A DNA stretch of 64,000 nucleotides from Pseudomonas sp. PH1b (GTDB lineage Bacteria > Pseudomonadota > Gammaproteobacteria > Pseudomonadales > Pseudomonadaceae), in NCBI RefSeq assembly GCF_000633395.1, contig NZ_AYMU01000011.1, positions 124,001-188,000 of the forward strand. Reading direction: 5' to 3'. This document shows positions 51,730-60,032 of this stretch, in pieces. Within the stretch, counting starts at the first letter, position 1. Each line of letters starts with the position of its first letter. The notes beneath the pieces are model-generated. The model was not told the origin of the DNA, ran no database searches, and saw only the letters and a program-made list of their open reading frames with translations. The position numbers were made by a program, and so were the translations under genes.

Positions 51730-52690
51730 ATCCCATGCCGGCGACAACCTGGCGCTGAAGGCTTTTGCCCCGGCCGCCGAGCTGTTTGTACTCAAGCCCT
51801 GGATCAGCCTGCTGGCGCTGCTGGCCGACTGGGGCTTGATCGCTGGGGCGTTCGTCGGCGCGGCGCTCTGGCCCCACCCCCTGACTTACCTGCTGGCGGC
51901 GCTGGTCATCGCCCGCAGCCAGCTGGCCCTGGCGGTGATCATGCATGAAAGCGCCCATGGCGTGCTGTTGCGCCAACAGAGGCTCAACGATCTGCTGGGG
52001 CAACTGCTTGCCGCGGGCCCGCTGTTTCTGTCGATGCAGACCTACCGCGCGGGCCACCTCAAGCACCATCGAGACCCGATGGTGCATGACGACCCGGTGA
52101 TCGCGGTCTTTGGCCTGGGGGATTACCCGCTGCCCAGGGGCCAGCTGGTCAGGCGGCTATTGGCCGATGCCTGCGCCGTGGGCTATTTCATCAGCGCTTT
52201 CAGGTTCGCCCGGGGCGACTACCGGGCGATCATGCCCAAGGTCGATAAGTCCCCGGGTTATATGGCCTGGGAGGTCTGTTCAATGCTGGCCAGCAACGCT
52301 TTGCTGTTCGGCCTGCTGGCCTGGTCCGGGCACCCCTGGCTCTACCTGGGGTTGTGGTTGCTGCCGGCCATTACCCTGTTGCCGTTGCTGGGGCGGGTGC
52401 GAGCGATCATGGAACACGCCGGGTTGCCTGTCAGCACCGACCAGAGCCAGAACGCGCGCAGCATCGTGCAGGCGAACTGGCAGACTTTCCTGTTCGGCCC
52501 CCACGCCATCCACTATCACATCGAACATCACCTTTATGTGCGCATGCCGTTCTACCATTTGCATGCGGTGCATCGGCAATTGCGGGCCCGGCAACTGCTG
52601 CCGGAGGGCAATCTCTATGGGGGGTACATGGGCGTGCTGCGGGATGTCAGTTATCCGACGCCTGCGAGCGACCACGATGCCGCGACCTGA
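51716..52690 (+). CDS. Membrane fatty-acid desaturase
   Basis: The 324-residue product starts at a GTG at 51716 with AAGGAAG eight bases upstream. It has the three histidine boxes of acyl desaturases/hydroxylases: HESAHG near residue 81, HLKHH near 118 and HIEHH near 265, and about four membrane helices. It inserts a double bond into, or hydroxylates, a long acyl or sphingoid chain. The overlap with the PAP2 gene and their shared operon suggest they act on the same lipid. Confidence 0.85.
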   Translation: MSQPESHAGDNLALKAFAPAAELFVLKPWISLLALLADWGLIAGAFVGAALWPHPLTYLLAALVIARSQLALAVIMHESAHGVLLRQQRLNDLLGQLLAAGPLFLSMQTYRAGHLKHHRDPMVHDDPVIAVFGLGDYPLPRGQLVRRLLADACAVGYFISAFRFARGDYRAIMPKVDKSPGYMAWEVCSMLASNALLFGLLAWSGHPWLYLGLWLLPAITLLPLLGRVRAIMEHAGLPVSTDQSQNARSIVQANWQTFLFGPHAIHYHIEHHLYVRMPFYHLHAVHRQLRARQLLPEGNLYGGYMGVLRDVSYPTPASDHDAAT

Positions 52691-52697
52691 GCGCCTG

Positions 52698-52717
52698 GGC
52701 CCGCGGTGGAGCGGGCC
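52698..52717. terminator. Short hairpin between convergent operons
   Basis: GGCCCGC and GCGGGCC (52698-52704, 52711-52717) form a 7-bp stem with a 6-base loop between the desaturase and the convergent histidine-kinase gene. No T-run follows, so the call is weak. Confidence 0.4.
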
Positions 52718-52804
52718 GGCCGCAGCGAATCTGTTGAGCCGATGGCCTCTGTGCCCGGCCCTCGGCGGGTGGGGGCGAAGGCTGGCGGCAGGGCGGCGCA
52801 GTGC

Positions 52805-54163
52805 CTAAGCGGGCAAGCCGGTCCTGATCCACAGGGAAAAACACCAGCCGCTGTTTTGCTGCGGATCCGCAAAGCCCATGGCAATCCGTGCTCCGTTGCG
52901 CTCGGCAATCGCCTTGACGATCGACAGGCCCAGTCCCGAGCCGGCCTCACCGGACCCCAGGCAGCGATAGAAGGCATCGAACACCCGCGCCTGCTCGTCC
53001 TCGGCGATTCCCGGGCCCGAATCCCTGACCTGCAGCCGTGCACTGTCCCCGTCCCGCTCCACCGAAAGGTCGATGCGCCCGCCTTCGGGGGTGTAGCGGA
53101 TGGCGTTGTCCAGCAGGTTCTTGACCAGGGTGAACAGGTCCATTTCATTGATCAGCACCTGTACATCCTCGACGCTCTCGACGCCGATATCGAGGTGCTT
53201 GCGTTCTGCCAGCGGCAGCAGGTCCTCCAGCACCCGTCGATAGACTTCATGCACCGAGACCCGCGCCTGCGGGCGCTCAGCGGTAAATTGTACGGTCGCC
53301 AGGCTTAACAGCTGATCGATCAGTTGTCGGCCACGTTCGATGCCCTGGGACAGGGGCAGCAGGCGTTCCCGGGCCTGTGCCGGCATGTCCGCGGCGGCCA
53401 GGCGCTCGGCCTGCAGGGACAGGGCGGTCATCGGCGAGCGCAGTTCGTGGGCCGCATCGGCGACGAAGCGCCGCTGGGCTTCCATGGAGTGTGCGACCCG
53501 CGCCAGCAGGCGGTTGATGGCCACCACGAATGGTCGTACCTCAGTGGGCAGGTGGCCCTCGTCGATCGGGTGCATCTCCTGCTCGGCACGCTGGTCGATC
53601 TCTGCCGCGAGGCTGGCGATCGGGCGAAACAGCTTGCGCACCAGGTCACCGACCACCAGCAGCAGCACCGGCAGCAGAATGACGAAGGGCAGCAGGCTGC
53701 GCCAGGCGCTTTCGCGGGCGTCCTTGTCCCGGGCGCCGACTTCCTGGGCGACGGCGATGCGTTCGCCCTGGGCGGTACTCCTGACCAAAACGCGAAACGC
53801 CTCGCCTGCCACCTCAAGGGTCGACAGGCCGTCCGCCAGGGTGGTGGGGAACGGCAGCGGCAGGACTTCGTCGCTGCCGCCCGCCGCGTTCTTGCCATCG
53901 GCCAGGTACTGGATGATCACCCGGGACTCTTCGTCGTCGCCTTCCAGTGCGGTGCCGGTGGGGTAGTGCAAGGTCATCCGCTGGCGGTCGAACAGCGCGG
54001 CCACCTGGCGCAGGGTATCGTCCTGCAGCTCATGGGCTTCGTCGAACGCGGAGGCGAAGGCGAACACCCCGGCAACGCTTGCCACCAGCAGGATCACCAG
54101 TGACAGGGCCACCGACAGCCTGAGCTGCACCGACTCGTTCAAGCGTTTTTTGAAACCATCCAT
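52805..54163 (-). CDS. Sensor histidine kinase (QseC/PmrB family)
   Basis: The 452-residue protein has two membrane helices (residues 15-40 and 155-180) around a small periplasmic domain, a HAMP segment, the H-box DAAHELRSPMTALSLQ with the phosphorylated His, and a GHKL ATPase with NLLDNAIRYTP, DSGPGI and GSGLGLSIV. It phosphorylates the response regulator encoded immediately upstream, overlapping by 25 bases. The signal is unknown. In family members such as QseC and PmrB signals include metals, catechols and membrane stress. Confidence 0.9.
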   Translation of the reverse strand: MDGFKKRLNESVQLRLSVALSLVILLVASVAGVFAFASAFDEAHELQDDTLRQVAALFDRQRMTLHYPTGTALEGDDEESRVIIQYLADGKNAAGGSDEVLPLPFPTTLADGLSTLEVAGEAFRVLVRSTAQGERIAVAQEVGARDKDARESAWRSLLPFVILLPVLLLVVGDLVRKLFRPIASLAAEIDQRAEQEMHPIDEGHLPTEVRPFVVAINRLLARVAHSMEAQRRFVADAAHELRSPMTALSLQAERLAAADMPAQARERLLPLSQGIERGRQLIDQLLSLATVQFTAERPQARVSVHEVYRRVLEDLLPLAERKHLDIGVESVEDVQVLINEMDLFTLVKNLLDNAIRYTPEGGRIDLSVERDGDSARLQVRDSGPGIAEDEQARVFDAFYRCLGSGEAGSGLGLSIVKAIAERNGARIAMGFADPQQNSGWCFSLWIRTGLPA

Positions 54164-54804
54164 CCCAGTCCCCTGACGTTCTTGATCACATGGCTGCCCA
54201 GTTTGCGCCGCAAGGCGTGTATCAGGAATTCGATGGCATTGCTTTCCACTTCGTTGCCCCAGCCATAGAGACGGTCTTCCAGCTCGCTGCGCGAGAGGAT
54301 GGCCCCCGGGCGAATCAGCAACGCCTGCAACAGGGCGAACTCGCGGCTGGACAGCGGGATGCCCGGCTGATCCGCGGTACTGGCCTGCTTGGAAACCAGG
54401 TCCAGGGAGACCACGCCATTGCCCAGCAAGGGCAGGGCGTTGCCGCCCTTGCGCCGCAGGACCGCACGCATGCGCGCCAGCAGTTCGGCCATGGCGAAGG
54501 GTTTGAGCAGGTAGTCGTCGGCGCCGCCATCGAGGCCACGCAGGCGAGCGTCGAGGCTGTCGCGGGCCGTGAGAATGAGCAGGGGGACGGGGTTGTTGCG
54601 GGCGCGGAGGATGTCCAGCACCTCCAGGCCGTCCTTGCCGGGCAGGCCCAGGTCCAGCAGCACCAGGTCATAGGGGTGGGTGTCGAGGGCGGCGAGGCCG
54701 CTTGGGCCGTCCTTCACCCAGTCGGCGGCATAGCTCGCATCACTCAGGGCGCGCTGGATCGCGTCGCCAATCATTGGGTCGTCTTCGACCAGCAGTATCC
54801 GCAT
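54139..54804 (-). CDS. OmpR-family response regulator (QseB/PmrA type)
   Basis: The 221-residue protein has a receiver domain with acidic pair EDD near residue 7, phospho-acceptor in LVLLDLGLPG near 51, and KPF lysine near 102. A winged helix follows with RSELEDRLYGWGNEVESNA near the end. It binds DNA and controls transcription after phosphorylation. It is the first gene of the pair with the kinase. Its targets are not evident; the adjacent lipoprotein/membrane gene pair is an obvious candidate. Confidence 0.92.
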   Translation of the reverse strand: MRILLVEDDPMIGDAIQRALSDASYAADWVKDGPSGLAALDTHPYDLVLLDLGLPGKDGLEVLDILRARNNPVPLLILTARDSLDARLRGLDGGADDYLLKPFAMAELLARMRAVLRRKGGNALPLLGNGVVSLDLVSKQASTADQPGIPLSSREFALLQALLIRPGAILSRSELEDRLYGWGNEVESNAIEFLIHALRRKLGSHVIKNVRGLGWMVSKNA

Positions 54805-54825
54805 GTCCGGCTCCGGAGAAAATCA

Positions 54826-54851
54826 GGCGCGGCCGTCATGACGGCCGCGCC
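54826..54851 (-). terminator. Perfect 26-bp palindromic terminator
   Basis: GGCGCGGCCGTCA joined to its reverse complement forms a perfect palindrome at 54826-54851. Read leftward it follows the lipoprotein gene and precedes TGATTTTCTCC, so it should end that transcript before the response-regulator gene. Confidence 0.75.
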
Positions 54852-54889
54852 GGACAGTGAAGCACTTCAGGCGTGCTCTGTCGCCGCTC

Positions 54890-55324
54890 TTATGGCTGGC
54901 CCTGCATCGAGTCGAAGGCCTGCAGCAGGTTGGCCATGGCGGCCTTGCAGTCGACCAGGTTCGGGCTGCTGGTACGCAGGGCGTCCAGTGCCCGGTCGAT
55001 GGCCTTGTCCACGACATGCCAGTCGGCGGCAGCGCGGGGCTTGATTCCGGCCTCGGCGGAGTCCCAGGAGGTTTCCAGGTCCTTGATCCGGGTCTTTGCC
55101 CCTGGCAGGTCATTGCGCTCAACCAGGGCCGCGACCTCGGCGGCGATGGTGCGGAACCCGGACAGGTCGCCGAGCTTCGAGCTGGCCTGTTGCTGGCTGT
55201 TGCCGGTGCCGGTTGCGGCACCGGTGGGTTTGTCGGCGGGTTTCGAGCAGCCGGTGGCAAGGCCGAGCAAGGCGATTGCGCACAGGATGGCCAGGCGACG
55301 GATGAACGGTTGGAAGTAGCGCAT
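54890..55324 (-). CDS. Small lipoprotein of unknown function
   Basis: The 144-residue product has a signal peptide ending in the lipobox GLATGC, a low-complexity linker (SKPADKPTGAATGTGNSQQQ) and a helical domain of about 95 residues with RIKDLETSWDSAEAGIKPR. AAGGAAG favours the start at 55324. An ATG nine codons earlier overlaps the upstream stop as ATGA and is possible. The domain resembles other small histidine-kinase-linked lipoproteins, though I cannot name the family. It follows the COG4705 gene closely. Confidence 0.7.
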   Translation of the reverse strand: MRYFQPFIRRLAILCAIALLGLATGCSKPADKPTGAATGTGNSQQQASSKLGDLSGFRTIAAEVAALVERNDLPGAKTRIKDLETSWDSAEAGIKPRAAADWHVVDKAIDRALDALRTSSPNLVDCKAAMANLLQAFDSMQGQP

Positions 55325-55347
55325 GAGAGCTTCCTTGAGGGGCAGGT

Positions 55348-56112
55348 TCATTGGGTGAGGGTTTTGCGATTGCCGACGCTGATTTGCGCGACGGCCACCA
55401 GCAGCACGATGACGCAGAGGAACAGGGCGCTGGTCCAGGTGGCGCCCATGCCGAGCCCGCCGTAGGTCTTGGCCTGGGTCAGCAGGTCGCCGAGGGAAGC
55501 GCCGAAGGGGCGGGTCAGGATGTAGGCGATCCAGAACGCCAGTACCGTGTTCAGGCCCAGGCGCCAGGCCACCAGGGTGGCTGCGATCAGCCCGCCGAAG
55601 ATCACCGCGCCGAGGGTGAAGCCCAGGCCCAGGGCCTCGGTGGCCAGGTCGCCGGCGGCCGTGCCCAGGGCAAAGCTGCAGAGCACGGTGGTCCAGTAGA
55701 ACCATTCACGCCTGGGGGTGACGATTTGGCGAATCGACAGGTTGCGTTCCACCCGGTACCAGACCAGGAAGTTGATCGCCAGCAGCGCCGAGAACAGCGC
55801 CGTGCTGGTGTAGAGGCTGACGTCCAGCTGGTCCGTGAGGATGTCGGTGATCTGCGTGCCGACGATGCTCACCAGCACCACCGTCAGCCAGTAGATCCAG
55901 GGGGTGTAGGCTTTGCTGCGCAGTTGGCAGAGCAGCGCGGCAGCCAGCAGCAGGGCCATGCCGATGCTGGTCCAACCGGCGCCGAACCCGGCATCGACGG
56001 CGAGAAAGTCGGCACCGGTTTCTCCCACCGTGGTGGACATGACCTTGATGACCCAGAAGGACAGCGTCACCTCGGGGACTTTGTTCAGCCAGCGGGCTGT
56101 TGTGGCATTCAT
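55348..56112 (-). CDS. COG4705-type multi-pass membrane protein
   Basis: The 254-residue protein starts with NATTARWLNKVPEVTLSFWV and is made of seven to eight hydrophobic segments with internal repeats (GADFLAVDAGFG, GTAAGDLATEALGLGFTLGA). This matches an uncharacterised family of repeat membrane proteins common in proteobacteria, often beside two-component regulators. It is the first gene of the pair with the lipoprotein. Function unknown; transport or metal-related roles have been suggested only by context. Confidence 0.75.
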   Translation of the reverse strand: MNATTARWLNKVPEVTLSFWVIKVMSTTVGETGADFLAVDAGFGAGWTSIGMALLLAAALLCQLRSKAYTPWIYWLTVVLVSIVGTQITDILTDQLDVSLYTSTALFSALLAINFLVWYRVERNLSIRQIVTPRREWFYWTTVLCSFALGTAAGDLATEALGLGFTLGAVIFGGLIAATLVAWRLGLNTVLAFWIAYILTRPFGASLGDLLTQAKTYGGLGMGATWTSALFLCVIVLLVAVAQISVGNRKTLTQ

Positions 56113-56305
56113 CTGAGTGAGCTCTCCTGAGCGCGTTGAAGGGCGCAGGGGAGAAGCTACGGTAGGAAACTTAGCTGGGACTGAGGGGCGCGCAGCTGGT
56201 TCGCGATTCGACGGCAAAGGCGCTCAACAACGGCCCCGCGCTGTCACGCGGCGCCGTAGGTGTTTGAAACAGAGTGGCTTGGGATGGGGCGGCCTTCATG
56301 CCAGG

Positions 56306-56368
56306 ACCCCGGGGCGCAGGCCTGGGCCCATGGCGCGGTGGGCTTGATGGCCGATCGCGCCCCGGGGT
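56306..56368 (-). terminator. Inverted repeat downstream of the autotransporter gene
   Basis: Twelve-base arms (56306-56317 and 56357-56368) pair exactly, extending to about 17 with mismatches, around a 39-base loop. Each arm contains its own CCCCGGGG palindrome. It lies just after the autotransporter stop and probably acts as terminator or mRNA 3' stabiliser; no T-run is present. Confidence 0.45.
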
Positions 56369-56377
56369 TCCAGGTGC

Positions 56378-59300
56378 CTACCAGGTGTAGCTGTAGCCCG
56401 CGCTGACCGACCAGGGCTTGTCGAGCTGCGAGCCGCCGGCATGCTCATAATCGGCATACAGGCGGTGGTGCTCACCCAGTGCGGCACTGATCCCCAGGCC
56501 CAGCTTGGTGTGGCCGCCCGACAAGTCCGTGCGGATCGGGATGTTGTTGCTGCGCACCGTGCTCTTGCCGTCGAACTCGTGGACCTGAGCCAGCTTGACG
56601 TACGGCTGGATGAAATCCTCCTTGCCCAGGTCGAAGCGTCGTCCCAGTTGCAGGCCGGCATTCAGCTGGCGCGAGTTGCCGGCACCGGCCGACACGTCGA
56701 GGTCGTTGCTGGTCCGATAGTGGTCGCCGCTGACGTGGGCGACCGACAGGCCGGCCTGGGGCTCGATGAACCAGCCTTCCCCCAGTTGCAGTTGGCGGCC
56801 GATTTCCAGGGTGGCGCCGATTGCGCTCTGCGTGGTCTTGCCCTTCACCGACTCACCGTCCGTGGCCTGGACTTTGAAGTCCTGGCGGATGCGGTTGGCC
56901 TTGAGCAGGCTGTCGAGGTACCAGCCGTTGTCGGCGAGCCAGGTGACGTAGCCTCCCAGGAAGTAGCTGTCGGCGTTGCCCTTGCCCTCGCTGTGGAAGC
57001 TGCGGTCCGCCTGGCTGTAGCCGGCCAGGGCGCCGATGTACAAGCGGCCGTCTTGCACCGCCAGCGCCTTGTCCGCTCCGAGCTGCAGGCCGCTGACGGT
57101 CTGTTCGAAGCCCCGTGCACCGGCGTTGTTCAGGTGCTGGCGCTCGCCGAAACCACGGCTCCACAGCCCTTCGGCATGCGCAACCTGACGCAGCTCGCGC
57201 ATGCGCTTGGCAAGCACGCCCGATTCGGCATGCCAGATGGCCTGTGCGGTGCTGGCCGCCGAGGTGTTGACGGCGGCACTGGCCGCGGTCGACAGGTGTT
57301 CCGGAGCAGGGGAGATTTCTGCCTCCGGATCGTCCGCCAGGTTGCGTCCGGTATTCACCAGGCTCCAGTCCGAAGCCCGACCGCCGAGGGCATCATCGCT
57401 CTTCAACTCGTAGCGGTAGGTGCCGATGTCCACCACCTGATCCCGGTTGGCCAGGGAGAAGCGACCCGCACCACCTGCCGACTGCACCAGTTGCACGGCG
57501 CCGTCGGCCATCGTGGGCTCGGCGCCGCTGTTGGCCACCAGGATCTGGTGCTGGCCCTCGATGTTTCCGGCGACCCGCAGCAGGTCGCCCTGGCCTCTGC
57601 CGAGGTCGGTACGCATTTCGAACAGACCGCTGCCGGTGAGGTTGCCGAGGACGTCCAGCACCTTGAATCCGCTGCCCGGGGTGTCGAAGGAGATTGTGCC
57701 CGTGGTCTGCAGGTCCTTGAGGGTCGAGTCGCCGCGCACCTGCCAGGTACTGCTGTCGTCGATGTGCAACCTGTCCAGGGTCCGCCCGTCGGCGCCGACC
57801 TGCAAGGCGCCCAGCAAGGTTGAGTGATCCTGCAGGCTCAGGCTGGCCGAGCCGCTGTCGACCACCACGTCGCCCTCCAGGTAGCTGCGCTGCGCATTGA
57901 GCTGTACGGCGCGGGCGGCGATGGCCGGGGCGCCGGGAGTGCTGTCATTGTCCCACTCGCCAATGCGCAACGCGGTGCCGTTGCCGCTGCGGGACTTGCC
58001 GATCAGGGTGGTGTCGACCAGATTGGCCGTGAGCCCGCTGCCCTTGACCGCGATGCCGGCGCCATCCTCGGTTTCGATGTAGCTGTTGCTCAGGGTGAGT
58101 TCATGGTCGACCCCAGCCGTTGCCGAGTAGGCCACGATGCCATCCGCGCCAGCGCCGCTGGTGCGCATGTCGACCCAGTCCAGGGCGCCCCGGGTGCCGC
58201 TGTTGCCGAACATCAGGCCCGTGGCGAAGTCGCCCAGGGTACGCACCTTGGTGCCGGTGACCTGCAGGCGCCCACCGTTGGCGAGCAGGGCATAGGACCT
58301 TTCGCCGTGGGTGGTGACCGACCCCCCCGTCAACTCGATGTCGGACACTGCCGTGCGTGAAACCACGCCAATGGCCGAACGGCCGAAGGTCTCGATGGCC
58401 ACGCCACTCGCCCTGATCGTGGCGCTGCCGCCACTGCCCGGGTAGAGCTGCGAGGCGTAGAGGCCGTGCCCGCTGCTACCCCGGGTGGTGATGGAACCAC
58501 CGTCCATGGTCAGGCTGCCTGCACGGTTGTCGATACCCAGGCCACTGTCGTTGCTCATCTCGATGGTTGAGTCCTTGACGGTAACGACGCCCTTGCTCGT
58601 CAGCGATATGCCTGACGCGTAGCTGCCATTGCTGCTGATCTGGACCCGCTCCAGCTCGGCCTGGACACCGTCGCCCTGGATGTTGAGGCCGTAGCTTTGT
58701 TCCGAGTGCACCTTCACATCGGTCAGGACGGCGGTGGAAGGGGTGAGCTTCGGCCCCGAGGCACTGCTCAGATGTATGCCGGTGTCTTGGGCGTTGATGC
58801 TGCTCTGGTTGAGCGAGAGCGTGCCGCCGGCCACTTTGGCGCCTATGCCCCAGAGCGTGGTGATCTCGCTGTGGGTCGCGGTGACGCTGCCCCGGGTGAT
58901 CTCAATGCCGTTGTTGCTCGTTTGCGCATCGCTGCCGGTGGCGCGCAATGTCGCCTGATCGAGGACAACGCTGCCGCCATCCCTGGCGTGGACTGCGGCG
59001 GAATTGTTGCCCTGGACGGCAATGTCCAGGTGCTTGCCAATGATCGTTGCGTCCTCGCCTGCGGCACTCAGGCCGTGAGACATGGCGCCGCTGGAGGTGA
59101 TGGAGCCCCCCTCGACTTCGGCGTGTCCCCCCGCTTCCACCAGCACCGCATCAGACATGTAGCCTTCGGTGGTGATCCGGTTCCCGGTCAGAACGGCCGT
59201 GCTGTCGGTGTTTTGTACCCGCACGCCGACGGCCGAAGCGGCACCGAGCATATTGATGGTGCAGTTGGACAGCTCCAGTGATCCACCGGAGCTGACGCGG

Positions 59301-59566
59301 ATGCCGTTGCTGCCGACGCCCGTTCCGGCAATGCCCGACTCGATCCTGACGCCGTCGGCCGAGAGGGCGTTTTGGCTACCGCTGATCTGCACTGCGGTGC
59401 CCACTTGGCCATTGATCACTTCGTCGCCGGTATCGAGCACCCTGGCTTCGCCGCCGGGGGAGGACAGGTCGATGCCGGGATAGACTCTTGCCAGGGCGTT
59501 CGATGGCATGGAGGAGAGCAGGACTGTCAGCATGGCGGCTGACAGTTGCGTCGCTTGGGCTTTCAT
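56378..59566 (-). CDS. Type V autotransporter with pertactin-like passenger
   Basis: The 1062-residue protein has a signal peptide (LSAAMLTVLLSSMPSNALAR), a long passenger of repeated beta-helix rungs (GNRITTEGYMSDAVLVEAGG-type units, residues 30-720) and a C-terminal beta-barrel of about 270 residues ending GYSYTW with the terminal aromatic residue. It should export its passenger across the outer membrane through its own barrel. Passenger rungs alternate 'rich in Ser/Gly/Asp' turns as in AIDA/pertactin proteins. No catalytic motif was seen, so adhesion is likely. The ATG at 59566 is chosen over one nine codons upstream because the signal begins there. Confidence 0.88.
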   Translation of the reverse strand: MKAQATQLSAAMLTVLLSSMPSNALARVYPGIDLSSPGGEARVLDTGDEVINGQVGTAVQISGSQNALSADGVRIESGIAGTGVGSNGIRVSSGGSLELSNCTINMLGAASAVGVRVQNTDSTAVLTGNRITTEGYMSDAVLVEAGGHAEVEGGSITSSGAMSHGLSAAGEDATIIGKHLDIAVQGNNSAAVHARDGGSVVLDQATLRATGSDAQTSNNGIEITRGSVTATHSEITTLWGIGAKVAGGTLSLNQSSINAQDTGIHLSSASGPKLTPSTAVLTDVKVHSEQSYGLNIQGDGVQAELERVQISSNGSYASGISLTSKGVVTVKDSTIEMSNDSGLGIDNRAGSLTMDGGSITTRGSSGHGLYASQLYPGSGGSATIRASGVAIETFGRSAIGVVSRTAVSDIELTGGSVTTHGERSYALLANGGRLQVTGTKVRTLGDFATGLMFGNSGTRGALDWVDMRTSGAGADGIVAYSATAGVDHELTLSNSYIETEDGAGIAVKGSGLTANLVDTTLIGKSRSGNGTALRIGEWDNDSTPGAPAIAARAVQLNAQRSYLEGDVVVDSGSASLSLQDHSTLLGALQVGADGRTLDRLHIDDSSTWQVRGDSTLKDLQTTGTISFDTPGSGFKVLDVLGNLTGSGLFEMRTDLGRGQGDLLRVAGNIEGQHQILVANSGAEPTMADGAVQLVQSAGGAGRFSLANRDQVVDIGTYRYELKSDDALGGRASDWSLVNTGRNLADDPEAEISPAPEHLSTAASAAVNTSAASTAQAIWHAESGVLAKRMRELRQVAHAEGLWSRGFGERQHLNNAGARGFEQTVSGLQLGADKALAVQDGRLYIGALAGYSQADRSFHSEGKGNADSYFLGGYVTWLADNGWYLDSLLKANRIRQDFKVQATDGESVKGKTTQSAIGATLEIGRQLQLGEGWFIEPQAGLSVAHVSGDHYRTSNDLDVSAGAGNSRQLNAGLQLGRRFDLGKEDFIQPYVKLAQVHEFDGKSTVRSNNIPIRTDLSGGHTKLGLGISAALGEHHRLYADYEHAGGSQLDKPWSVSAGYSYTW

Positions 59567-60032
59567 GAGTACGTCCGGTTGGCACTGATTCATCCGAACG
59601 CAACGAATCAGTATCTGGCAGGAATGGGATGGCCAGCGTTCGAACAGAGGCCCATGGCACAGCGCAAAGACCCGGAGGACTGACGCTTTGAATGCCCGAG
59701 AGATTTTTGAACCTTGACTCCCCGGGGTAAATCAGAGCTTTCTTAAACCGCCGTGCGAAACGTTGGTCCGTGCCCTGGAATCATCAGTTGCGCACTCCCA
59801 GGCACGAGCGTGCCTGTGGCAGGTGGGGCTGGATGGGCGGGTTCGGCCGTGGAAGGCAGGGCGGATCGCCAGGCACTCGGCACAGGAGCGCTGCGGGAGG
59901 CCCATCGAGGGCATGGGAGCAAGCCTGATATCCCGTAGGCCGGTCCTTCAGGGAGCAGCAGCGCCGCCAGCGGCGACGATCAACCAGGGGGAGGGATCCG
60001 GCCCCGCCAGGGCGGCAGGGCCGGAGGACGTA
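59567..60032. other. Intergenic region upstream of the autotransporter
   Basis: This 466-base gap lies between the M20 peptidase stop and the autotransporter start, both on the minus strand. The half nearest the autotransporter is AT-richer (59650-59760) and probably holds its promoter. No gene or repeat is evident apart from the hairpin at 59998. Confidence 0.4.
59998..60024 (-). terminator. GC-rich hairpin after the M20 peptidase gene
   Basis: CCGGCCCC and GGGCCGG arms with an inner CGCC/GGCG stem fold just past the stop codon. A T-run is missing, so it could be a Rho-dependent pause site rather than an intrinsic terminator. Confidence 0.45.
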
